From Litoditis marina (taxonomy: Eukaryota; Nematoda; Chromadorea; Rhabditida; Rhabditidae), in NCBI GenBank assembly GCA_964036275.1, contig OZ038435.1:10889634-10953633 (forward strand): a stretch of DNA of 64,000 bases. The letters are read 5' to 3'. The notes beneath the pieces were generated by a model. The model was not told the DNA's origin. It was given only the letters and a program-made list of their open reading frames with translations, and ran no database searches. Shown piece by piece: positions 28,201 to 39,500 of the stretch. Each line of letters opens with the position of its first letter. The first letter of the stretch is position 1. The translations under genes were made by a program, and so were the position numbers.

Positions 28201-31200
28201 CGTCATCTGGTTTTTATGCCATTTTGTGAGTTGGAAATCGAGCGCTTGTATTCTTCTTCAAGCCATTCTCATTCAATTCTAGTCGTTTCAGAAACTTCGC
28301 GATCGAGGTTTGACGTGTCCGTTCTGTCGTAAATGCACCTATGGCTACAAGACACTGAGTGGCTTCTGTCGACATCTCAACATGCCTCCTCTGACGCATT
28401 TCTATCTCAAGTCAGCTCTTTTATATGTTAATTTAGTTTCAGTTTTTGTAACTGCATGCTCTATGATATTTATGTGTTTTGGTAGAAGCTGTTCCTTCAT
28501 CTAAATTGATACGCTTGTTTTCTTAACTGTTAACGTTGGCGTCAACCGTCAAACGTCGACGTGAAAAGTATGAATGCGGCCGTACGTTTCCCCCATCGAA
28601 CGTATACACGAAGTTGTTGATTGCAGGCGTATCAACGAAGTGGCGGTGAACAACTTCCGTTCCACCGTCCTTGAGCCAGCCGGCGACTGGACCAGCTGGT
28701 CTGAACGGAATGTCTACTACGCCTATCACGGATGCGAACCCCCCGCGCCCACACCCATCAAACGAAGGGCACCCGGGTCAGGTGAGCGAATGTGCACTCG
28801 ACGAATAGCGATAATACTGCAGGAAAGGTGTAGAAAAAGCCAGAAAAATCTTCAAAACAGGCTCCTTTTCTGCCAAAATTAGGAGAATTGGCTTATTTTT
28901 TGATGCCAAATCATGAAGTGTGCAGGAGAAGCCATTTCGGAGTATGTTCGGATAATGCGGTGTAAGGTATAATTAATTGTGAAATTTTTCTTTGGATCAT
29001 TCTGTCATTTCTAGTTGTCTCGGTTACTTCGAAGCGTGCGATGGTCGCCTCTTCTTCTCCGACGGAAAGTGAGGCCGCGTCCGGCGGGGAGGCACAGTCG
29101 AGACCAGTGAGTACATGTTGCACTGTTATTGGTTCAATTTACTTTCGCGTTGTGCATATGTCCATATCAGTGTTCTGGGTGACTAAACACTAAAACACCA
29201 TTCAGCAGAAAAATGAGCCTCAAATTAGAGTAAAAATGACAAGAACCCTATCCAAAGAATGGATTTCCGTCCAAAAGTTTCTTTTGCGTCACCATTTAAA
29301 AGTTAAAAGTTAAAGTTACCCCTGTTCTTCAAAGTTTCACACGAAACTTGCAAGGGACAGTCTCAGAGGGAAACTCTGTAAGGCAGACTGAATTTGGCCT
29401 ACCATCCCCATCCAGCCACAGAGCACCAGGGGAGGCTTCAACTTTCGTAGACATTCTACTACCAATTTATCGCCCACGGAGAGATGAATGCCTTGGTTGG
29501 GCAGTGGTGGGGATCGAACGTGTAACCCTTCGAGTGGTGGGTGGCGCCTTAGCCACTACACCATTCCACCACTCCATTTTCAGGTAAGTCGCGAGAGTGT
29601 GGAAAGTGGTCAGGATGTGGCTACCAGGACGTCAGAGGTCGCGGTTCCATCTTCCGATAAACCGCCGCGCAAAGTGATTATGGTGAAGAGTGTGACGGCT
29701 GTCCAGGAGGCACTGCTGCCACCCGTCATAGTGCCAGCCCCGGACCCGTCGCGACAGGCGGGGCGCACCCCGGGCAGGACGCCGCCCTCTATATTGGTAC
29801 GTTCTCAAATAATTCCCCGTGATGAGAGAGTGTGTGGGTTATAGAGACGCACATCTCGCTTCTCTGGTTTTCTGATAGCAGAAAATTGTCGCCAATCGTT
29901 TTCAGTTGCTTGTTGGTTTGGATATCGTTGTTGTAATGCTTCTTCAAAGCAGTTTATATTTATTGTCGGTTTTAAGGGCGACATCGAGTGTTTTCTCTTT
30001 CATTTAGTGGTTATTGCACAGATAAATGTCTAAACTGCGTGTTTTTGAACTTATCACACTTTCTTCCAAGCGGGTTTAAAATCGTGACTGTGCTAAAGAA
30101 GTTTTTCGAACTAAGATGGTTGTGATTCAGTGATCCCATTTGCTACACATCTTTTAGTTTTCGAGAAGTGGTAAACTGTTGGTGCTCTTCCCAAAGTCTC
30201 CTCTTTTCAGAAGTCGCCACCCGGCTGCAACGCCCGTCTGGTGCCCAGTCAGAATAGGAAGCCGGTCGCTCGTCGCGTCCTGCTGGAGGACGACATTCCC
30301 CCGTTGCCAACCGCCCACTTCGAGAGAACCAAAGATGGTCAGTCATGTTATGGTTAACGATCACAAGTCACAAGCACAAGTTATGGGTTCTATCTAATAC
30401 ACATAGTTTTTATCTCTTTCAGGCAGGAATTATTATTTTTATGCTTGAAAAAACATTTTCTCCTGTTTGCCAACATTTTTTGGTGGGAATTGTTGCAGGA
30501 ACATTGAACATCGCGTGTCTCACGTAACATTATTGGTTTGTAGGAAAACACGTAAACGTAACTCCAGTAACCTCTCATTTGTCTCCAATCCGGAACTCTT
30601 TTTTGCGACTTGCGAGCATGATACGGAACTCTTTTTTCAACATGGGCTCGTGTTTGGAATTTAGCCAAGTTCCGAAGGTAGCTGGATGGTGGGAGATACA
30701 ATGATGTATACACATTAATATGGCCTACTCAATTCCTTTTAATATTTCACGACAGGAGCTTTTTCATTGTTTTCTATTTAGCGAACCACGAGAACTTCCT
30801 CTCGAAAGGTGCTACCATTGCCGATGTGTTGAGTGACGCGGCGGAGACGGAGAAGGATGAGGTCGGACTCGATGTCATCGCCGACACGGCCATCAATCCG
30901 GTAGGCACCTCAACCGAACCGATATTCCAGTAAAGTTGTCCGAATATCGGGAAATTTGCTTGTTAGTTGAGCAAAATAAGTAAGTTTCGGGTTTTTATCG
31001 TTTATATTTTTTTTGTGAAATGGTCACATCTTAACGTCTTAACCACCCACTTTCTGGTTCTAGTTTTGCGAAGGCTCAGTCTGAGATATATCATTTTATA
31101 TATTGAGCATCTTTCTTCCGTCTAGGCTCTGGATTGTCCGGTGGATGTCTCGTGGACTGCCTACAACGAACGAATCAGCCGAACCCAGCAGCGGAAGACG

Positions 31201-32261
31201 AGGAGACAGATTGAGGCCAATGAAGCCAGGTATAGGCCGTTTCACACGCTTGTGGAAACATACAGTATGAAGTTGATTGGTGAAGGTGGCTCTACTGAAA
31301 ACCGTACCATTATAAAAATGTTAGGTCGAAAATCATTTTGTAAATGTTTCTATATTCATACCCCAGTGAAGTTGTCCGGATAGTCAGAAAAATTTGAAAA
31401 ACGGACTACTTTATCGCCGAAAAGAATAAAATCGGTCTACTTTTGATGAAAAATCATAAATTTTCATGTGTTGACATCTGAAAACGGACTACGTTTCGTC
31501 GCTCAGTCAGATCTTACTGGTATATGTCTATATTTATCTGAGATTTTGAACCGTTGAACTCTCAATCTGCAGATTGTTGACATAACAAACACTATATCTC
31601 GACATGGAGGTGGGTTAGAAGTATTATGAGAATCGTTGTAGCTCAAATAATAGCAGAGGTTATGGAGTTATGGTGGAACATTTTCCATCGGTGATTATGG
31701 AAAGGGATATGTATGCTGTTTTATTCAGACTCCGCTTGTTTGGTGAATATACTGACGTGGCGGTGCCCACGGGGTATAGACAAGTGGACACTCCAAAGGG
31801 ACCTCGGATTGTGAGCGCAGTGAGTTCGCAGAGTTATCTTTTTAGTGACCACCGTCTCAAAAGTTCAACATTTGATGGCTGCGTGAAGTTTTTGATCTTC
31901 TCTCTCTACTTTCTATCTTTTACCTTTTCCTGGAACTTGTTAGTATATCAAAGACGTATGTTGTTAGTATTGGCCACAATAGAATAGAATATGTATGGTT
32001 TGTATGTTGTTAGTATGTGTGGTTTGTATGTTGTTATTATTGTCCACAATAGAATAGAAAAGTAGGAGCACAATAAAAAACTTGTTCTTGATATTGATAC
32101 TAGGGTAGTTGTGTATCGCATTACCAACTATATTTCACTTCTAGACCCTAACTCCGTGGGAAGCGCGTGCCCTTGAATCTGCGTGTGCCGTCCGTCCCGC
32201 CTCTGTGAAAATAGCCAATTCTCGTCTGAAGAACGTCGGACTCATGGACTTGGATCGTTGA
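25269..32261 (+). CDS. THAP-like zinc-finger protein with C2H2 fingers
   Basis: Sixteen exons with consistent phases, 680 residues: 25269-25493, 25818-25908, 26452-26615, 26890-27027, 27262-27347, 27653-27745, 27928-28036, 28292-28410, 28627-28781, 29015-29106, 29584-29796, 30211-30337, 30782-30900, 31126-31229, 31729-31819, 32145-32261. The acidic N-terminus is followed by a THAP-type C2CH module at about 170-255: CVAC, then a tryptophan in RRRLWGN, then CTDHF, and an AFGIPVAV stretch where THAP domains carry AVPTIF. A C2H2 finger follows (CSIC...HHLISH), then a second, atypical Cys/His cluster (CPFCRKC...H). The second half is low-complexity, rich in Ser/Pro/Glu, with KKR and KRR basic patches. 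Family knowledge suggests a nuclear DNA-binding regulator; C. elegans has several such proteins (LIN-36, LIN-15B, HIM-17). Orthology is not established. Confidence 0.85.
27454..27624 (+). mobile_element. hAT-like MITE, family A, copy 5
   Basis: Flanked by perfect 8-bp repeats GTTTTAGT (27446-27453, 27625-27632) in intron 5 of the THAP-like gene. The right end is 28 bp from the exon 6 acceptor boundary. Confidence 0.9.
28799..28925 (+). mobile_element. Degraded family A-like MITE
   Basis: Contains CAAAACAGGCTCCTTTTCTGCC and GGCTTATTTTTTGATGCC, resembling the family A core, but lacks recognisable termini. It lies in intron 9 of the THAP-like gene. Confidence 0.35.
29507..29574 (-). mobile_element. 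tRNA-like SINE head abutting exon 11 of the THAP-like gene
   Basis: On the minus strand it reads GGTGTAGTGGCTAAGGCG (A-box-like) and, ~30 bases on, CGTTCGATCCCC (B-box-like), the internal Pol III promoter layout of tRNA-derived SINEs. It ends 10 bp before the acceptor of exon 11. Cloverleaf pairing is poor, so a working tRNA is unlikely. Confidence 0.6.
30920..30985 (+). mobile_element. Truncated family A MITE near the exon 13 donor
   Basis: GATATTCCAGTAAAGTTGTCCGAAT begins 20 bases after the exon 13 donor of the THAP-like gene. The rest of the element is unrecognisable. Confidence 0.55.
31357..31526 (+). mobile_element. hAT-like MITE, family A, copy 6
   Basis: Flanked by perfect 8-bp repeats TCTATATT (31349-31356, 31527-31534) in intron 14 of the THAP-like gene. 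Confidence 0.92.
31950..32062 (+). repeat. Short tandem duplication
   Basis: TTGTTAGTATTGGCCACAAT followed by AGAATAGAA is repeated ~65-70 bp later with minor changes (TTGTTATTATTGTCCACAAT). It lies in intron 15 of the THAP-like gene. Confidence 0.75.
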
Positions 32262-33512
32262 TTCTGGTTCAAGTCGGAGATTATTAGGCATGTATCACTT
32301 TATCACTTATGGTTCACTATTTTTCTCTTGCTTGAGCCTCAGCACAGTATTAAGCCTGGGTAATACTTTTTACGCGGGTGTTTTACGTCGGCAGGCGGCT
32401 TAAAGCAACGCATGCGTATTGATTTGTTCACTGCACTGAAAACGCGGGCGAACATGCTCACGTGAAAAGTATAAACTTGGCCTGGTAAATGCTATAGACA
32501 GGTACAACGTGAAAATAAGGAGTTTTTTGTGTCTTCATTGCATCTTCTTGAATGCATGTGTGTTCTACTCGTTTCACGTTACCGTCAAGGTCTATGCATT
32601 CGACTAGCAGTTCACGTTAGACAAGCAGTGTTTCATAGTTTGAGACACTCTCAGTAACTACCTCCACCTAGTTGATAGACGTAGAAATATTTTGGTTTAA
32701 CTATCAGAAGAGGTTATCTATTTACATATCCAATTGTTTAGTTACGCTAGGCTATTTCGTTTTTCTGATCGCAGAGTAACCTATATGAAATTTGGTATAT
32801 GGGTGTATTTATTATTGTCATACACCAGTAAAGTTGTCCAAATTGTCAGAGAAAAATCGAGAAACGGACTCCATTTTCGCCAAAGTTGGGAAAATTTGCT
32901 TATTGTACATGCAAAATGATGAACTTTCACGTGTTTAAATCTAAAAACGGACCTCTTTTGCTCGAAAAGTCGAACCTTACTGGTGTGTGATTCTGGTTAT
33001 TGTATTCTCGCATGTTCTTTCATTTTGTTGGTTTCATATTATGTTATATGATAGGCGTTATGTGCACTGTTCTTTGTGATGCCTCTCAGGCAGTTTGATT
33101 CTAATCGTTTTGGAAATATCCTAATATGTTGATTTGTTAAAAGTTTCCCGAACTCAAAATGTGAAGCATCAGCTTATGACTGTCTTGTTTCGACAGTTTG
33201 TTTCAGAAATGTTTGTCTATTGAATTTAATAAATGTTTTCGTTTTCTCCATTGAAGCATTTGTTATTTTTGTTGGTGGTTCGTACCAGTTGCTCAACTAT
33301 CTATGTTCAAATTTTGTTGTGTTCTTATCGAAATACGGTCGTGAATTTGGCTGATTTTTCTCCAAGTTGTAATTATACTAAATGTGTTTGGGAATTGCAC
33401 ACTAACTACGCGTTTATCCCGTATTTTTTTTCTTTTCAGAGTGAGTGTAACGTTATTTGAATGTAGAGCAACAAATAAATAAAAACAGCTTTTTTAATAA
33501 ACAAATTTGAGG
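32262..33512 (+). other. Intergenic region, THAP-like gene to AUP1
   Basis: 1.25 kb holding the THAP-like 3' UTR, one family A MITE (32819-32989) and the AUP1 5' region. AATAAA occurs near 33225 and 33473. A strong acceptor (T-rich tract, TTTTCAG ending 33439) lies 73 bp before the AUP1 ATG and could be a spliced-leader or 5' UTR acceptor. Confidence 0.5.
32819..32989 (+). mobile_element. hAT-like MITE, family A, copy 7
   Basis: CATACACCAGTAAAGTTGTCC to CCTTACTGGTGTGTG. The flanks ATTATTGT and ATTCTGGT match at 6 of 8, so the target duplication is weak and the copy is probably older. Confidence 0.8.
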
Positions 33513-36500
33513 ATGTCGACCAGCCCGCCGATCCCCCTGCTCGAGTTGTTTGATTTGGAACGAATACCATCGTCGCTCACCAATTGGTTGCTCATTCTCT
33601 ACTTTCCTATAGGTTGGTTTTCAGTCTGAGGTGCACAATTCTGTTATATATTGATCAGAAAGTGCGAAGAGTAGATTGGTCGGAAAGGAACTGGTTTCCC
33701 TACTGAACATTGAAACCAACCTTTCATGCTAAGTTTTCAGTATAGGAATCCGTTTTTGGGTTAACTCATCAACTTTGCTCAAGTTAGTCAGGAAAACTAA
33801 AATATCAGATAAAAGTCGGTGATAGTTCAAATGACGTTTGCAGGCCTGATCCTCTTTCTGTTCCGTTGTTTCGTGGGCGTGCACGCGTTCTTCGTCGCCT
33901 GTCTTCTACGTAAATCCACGGCACTTCGGGCTGTCGTTCTACGCTTTATGTGTGCCGTCCTGGGAATCGTGGTTCGACAACAGGGCAACAGGTAATGGTG
34001 TAGTTTGTAGTTTGAACGTTAATAAGAAGTATAATCTTGTACATGTTATGAATAACTGAGTACCGAAAGGGATGGACGCATAAGCTTTCTATCTTAGCGA
34101 AATGCCATTTGGTTTTGGTTGGATTTGCGGTCGTTTTCTATAGAGTCGTCTAGTTCACTTGTGTTTTCACTATGATTTTTATGGTGTCAGTAGCTTTAAT
34201 CGAAGGTTTAGAGTCGAAGTTACAGAGCTTTGCCATCGTTAAGAGAGGAATGTTTCACCGCCGTATGCGATTGAAAAGAGAAAACTATGTGATTACTTAA
34301 CTTATTTATTGTCGCCATTAAGCTCTTCATACAATATCATATCTATCATACTATCCAGCGACATTTGAGTTGAACTGCTGGTAGAAGATGACTCTGACTT
34401 GACGACGATTTGATCACCGGAAATAGGTAGCAATCCAGCGTTCTGGGTCATGACCGACTCACAGTATTTGGTCACCAGGTTGATTTGTTCGATTGCCTCT
34501 TGTCCGGGAGTTTTCTGGAAAATTTACGGTGAATAATTTTCTAGATAAGGACGTGTTTCTAAAAGCGTGATGTACGGTTAAAGTACAACTCAATTGAAAT
34601 TTTTTTAAAGGAAGGAACCGTTTCTAGATAACCTCAGCTGAGAAAAGGACAAGAAACCTGATTTTCAAGATCGAAACTGAGGGTCGTGCAAAGTTGTAAT
34701 TCATCATCGAGCGGAGATAGCAAAAATGAAGCTTTATAATTCCGTTCACTTTTCAAAACAGTTTTTTAGCATAAGGTTTCAGAATGTCACATTTCACGTA
34801 ACAATTCAGTTGGTTTCCAAAACTTTTTTGAGTTTTCCAAAACTTGAATGATCTAACCTGATATTTGGGGTGATGACGGAATGGACTGTCCGGACCAACG
34901 GTTTCTGGCAATTGTTCAGTTTGAATCACTGGAGAAATTGGCCGATCACTGGCATCTGTCAAAGGGTGAACACGTCGTTTTTTGAGGGGCTGAGGAGGCG
35001 ACATTGTATCTGAAACATATTGGTCGAGAATACACATTTATGCTATGAAAGGGGCTAATGTTCTGCCAAATTCAGCTGTGCTAATTGATCCCACTACGTT
35101 TCGGTCAAAACTCCTGATCAAACTACAAGTTAGATATTTTAACTGTATAGAGCGTGGAGGAAGAATCATTGTTTTATCAAACACAGTCATACACCGGCAA
35201 GGTCGTCCGAATAGTCAGAAAATTTCGAAAAACGGACTACCTTTCAGCCGAAAACATTAAAATCGGTCTACTTTTGATGAAAAATTCTAAATTTTCACGT
35301 GTTCACATCTGAAAACGGCTTACTTTTTGTCGCTTAGTCAGACCTTACCGGTGTATGAACACAGTGCGTTTGCAAATTTTGTTTGACGTGTTTGTAACTC
35401 AAAATACCGTAGATAATTGATGCCTAATTCACTCTGTATGAAGGAAAAATTTATGATGACACTGATAATATTTTATACTGCAGCAGCTGTCACAAAATTC
35501 AGCTCACCTTTAACAGATGACAGATTCTCAGTTGGTGGGTAATAAGGCTGTGGGAGCGGCCGTTTTCGGGAAGGTTTCGGTTGCTGAAATTTTAGAATAA
35601 TATAATCTAAGCGGGAGACGAACTGAAATATGGTAGCGATTTGAAAAAGTTGGAACCTCAAGAAGTAATGGAGAAGGGATAAAATATTGATATTGTTGCC
35701 ATTTCTCAATTGTGTAAACACATATTATAGTATTATTCTAGTTTTTAATAAAAAGGAGGGAGATATTTCTGTTACCGCGGAAAGACATTTTGAATAATTA
35801 GATTAGCATGTTTGTGAAATATTTTATCTTCCAACATTGTGTGCCCACCTTTTTGACTATTATGGAAAACATTCTGTGTTTTAACTCAGAAATATAAAAG
35901 CACGTACCGTTGCACACAATGTGGGCGTGACCATATTCCCGTGCATGTCTGCCTGGTAGAAGGATATTTCACAGAGCAGCCAATTCAGGGCAAACTGGTA
36001 CGCAGACAAAGTGAACATAGAGCTCTCTTTCGAGGAAGTGTTGCTGACATAGTCATTCCACTGTTCTAATGTAGACATTGGAAGCTTGAGTTCAACTTTT
36101 TTTAATTGACCTGAAAAAAAATTAGTCCTAAATTGCTCGTTTTATAGTGAAAAATAATGTAGTTCTGGTTTATTTACATGGTGTGAGCGACAAGAAACTT
36201 CAATGAAGCAACAACGAAGTCAGTTAAAGTGGCTGAAACGTAGTGATAATAGAATAGAATGAACACACTTGAAGACAAATTGTGAAGTTGGAAGCGTAGA
36301 GTTGAGCTGCTGACACACCTTATATACTGGTAGGCCGAACGCATAACACATGTTGTAAACATAAAAACTTAACAGTTGACAAGATCATACATGCTAACAA
36401 ATTATTTAAAACCTACAATAGTTAAAACTGAACATTAAACGAGATCATAACATGTTCACGAAATATTTCAAACTTGTAATGATTATATGCAATTTGTATA

Positions 36501-39500
36501 CATGAATATGCTCAGTTTTTATCAACAATTGTTGAACATAACTAACCAATAATTATACGGATAACAATTATAATATTATTGATAATAACATAATAATATA
36601 ATATAACAGTACAAATGATAATAATGGAAGTTATAATAATAATAAATATTATACTCCTTCATAAAAAGAACCAACAATAATAGTGACCATATAAATGACC
36701 ATAACTATCCTAAGAGAATAGAAATGGTGATAATTATTCAGTTATAATAATAATTATTATTATACCCTCTATATTCGAAGTGGAAAACCTCAAATTTGAC
36801 CCAAAAGGTTCTAACTTGAAACTTCGACGTTTTATCTGAGATATTCATTTTCAGTTCAACTGTCAAGAAGCAAACAAGTTTTCGTTTTCAGGGCCTTGGA
36901 TGTGAAGATAATGTGCGCGAACCACGTGAGTGTCCTGGATCATCTGGCAATAGATCTGGTCGAGCCGTGTATTCTTCCCTCCGTTTGGGATATACCGTCA
37001 CTGGTTAGATGGTGAGTTGAATTAAAATGTGAAGAGGGGGGGGGTTGAAATAAAGTACTATATGTTCCGGACATATGTGAACTATACCTTTTTGTTATAG
37101 TTATGAGTGTGCTCAGTAAAAGATGAACACGAAAATCGATCTTTTACCTCTTATACCTCTTTGAGTTATAACCGGGAAGGTGTCAATCAAGTTTGCTTGA
37201 ATTATTCAGGAATTTTTGGAGAGCACCAAATTGACCGACATGGATTGACCAATATTAATTGCAAAAGTAAATTTATTGTTGAAGGTGTTTCGGCTACGCT
37301 GACCTGGGTGCCCGTTCCGGCCGGGCCGAGTTGGTTCGACAGGCGAAGGAACACGTGAAGATGGACCCGATGCCCCTGTTGGCACTGCCGGAGGGGGCGG
37401 TTACCAGTGGACGGAGGGCACTGCTCAAGTTCAGGTGAGGGGGAAAGATGCTTATGTACAGTGTTTATAGTACTATTGCTCTTCATTTGGAATGTTTTGA
37501 TAGAACTGGTTGGGTTAGAGATTTATTGGGCTATGACAGTTTATGAACGATTTTTTTGACGTTGGCGTATTACGCAAACTAAATTAATAAGCCGGTTCGT
37601 AATATAGTCTGTTTCGCCAATCGATGTACTCCTACAGTAATCCGTTAATTATTCAAGGGGGTGTTTTCTAATGGAAAAGTCATTACTTGGGTTTCAAAAT
37701 TTCATAGTTAGTAGTAGTAAACATGCAGAAGACACTATGAACATTTTGAGGAGTTCTAAATAGGCTGGTATACCAAAATCTGTCCTGGAAGTGTTAGCGG
37801 ATTACTGTAGAGGGTTATAAGTGGGTGGAACAAACTATACGCTGTCACCAGTGGACGGAGGGCACTGCTCAAGTTCAGGTTAGGGGGGAATATGGCAATG
37901 TTACTGAAAAACCAGAGAATATTTAGTCCCCCAATAAAGTTGTCCGAATGGTCAAAAAAATTGAAAAACGGACTACATTTTACCGAAAATAAGACAATCG
38001 GTCTACTTTTGATCAAAAATTATAAATTTTCACTTGTTTACATACATAAACGGACTAACTTTTGTCGCTTATTCAGACCTTACTGGTGTTTGAGAATATT
38101 GGAAGTGATCGAATGTTTCTTGTAGTTTGATCTGGCTACACGTCATATTTTACGATTAGCGAACGAAATCTGACAAGATACAACTATCAACACAGCGTGA
38201 TAACATCACATACGACGTACACCGTTTAGACCGCTCTCGAATGCGAATCCTATAGGCTATATTTCTTGCTTGTTCCGGGCTACGATGTACTACTTGTTAC
38301 ATCATGTTCTATATTCATAGTAATGAAATTTGTTCCAGCCTTTCGATTTTAGCTAGATGAATAATCGTCTTACTGTAGTCTTTTTTCATCTAAATATGTA
38401 CTATACTTTCAGTACGTGGGCTATGGAGGTGTCCTCCACCGTGCAGCCGGTGTCTCTCTCCACCTGGCGTCCCCTTGACGTGAGATCTTCCCATCTGGGT
38501 GCATCCTGGTACGGGGACCTGTTCTGGTTCCTCGCCCTACCCGTCACTATTGTCAACGTGAAATGGTTACCGGTTGTGCAAAGGGCTGATGAGGTGGGTC
38601 ATCGCTTTTCGATTATCGATTTTAGTGATGTTTGGAAGTTGTTGACATACTTGGCCTTACAAAAACCAAACAGGGACTCGTTTTCTGAAAAACCTGGGCA
38701 AATATGGTTATTTCTAAACAAGATACGCCAGACGCCACCAACAACTTCACACAACACCCAGTGATACGGGAGAAAAATGAAGCTCGTATTGTATACTCCA
38801 ATAATTGGTTCCCTTTTGTGTGGTGGTTGCTGGTACTAGAATGATTTTCACTCTGTTCTGTACACTTTCTGTATGTACGTTACGTATACATTTTATTAGA
38901 ATTTCGCACACAGACAAGGGTGACCAAAACCTTGACCGACCCTACCGCCGATACTCCCCCTTGAAAAATAGAAATTCACCGAAAAATAAAAATATTATTC
39001 TTCGCAATTGCGAGAATTTCACTTAAATTGGCAAAAAATTATCGTAGTTTTGAAAATTTTCGGCCCCGGTGGGGCCTTCAGGACCCCCTAAAAAAGTTGC
39101 ACGCGTGCAACTGCACACAGACTGGTTGCACTACGAATAAGCCGGCTAATCAATGATTTTCTACTGTTTCAGGAGCCGGTGGATGACTTCGCGAAGCGTG
39201 TCTCGTCGAGCATCGCCACCGACCTCGGAATCGGGACGACCAACCTGACGAGCCAGGACGCGACGGAGGCCGCGAAGCGACACCTGCAGAGGACGGCCGC
39301 CGCCAGACCTGTCCGGGTTGGTCATCAATTGTACTTGTATTGTTTGTATACAAGAAGTATGCATCGTATGTGACGGTACCCTGATACATGCCGTCACTGA
39401 GTTTCAGATGCAAATAGAGTGGTCAGAATGCGCGATTTCAATATTCGGTCGGTCGGTTTGGTTCGAGATTTGGCCATAGACCCAGATCTGAGTGAAAACT

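Noticed and set aside
31670..31987. 105-codon frame as a separate small gene
   Set aside because: Its middle part (31729-31819) is exon 15 of the THAP-like gene with matching phases; the rest is intron.
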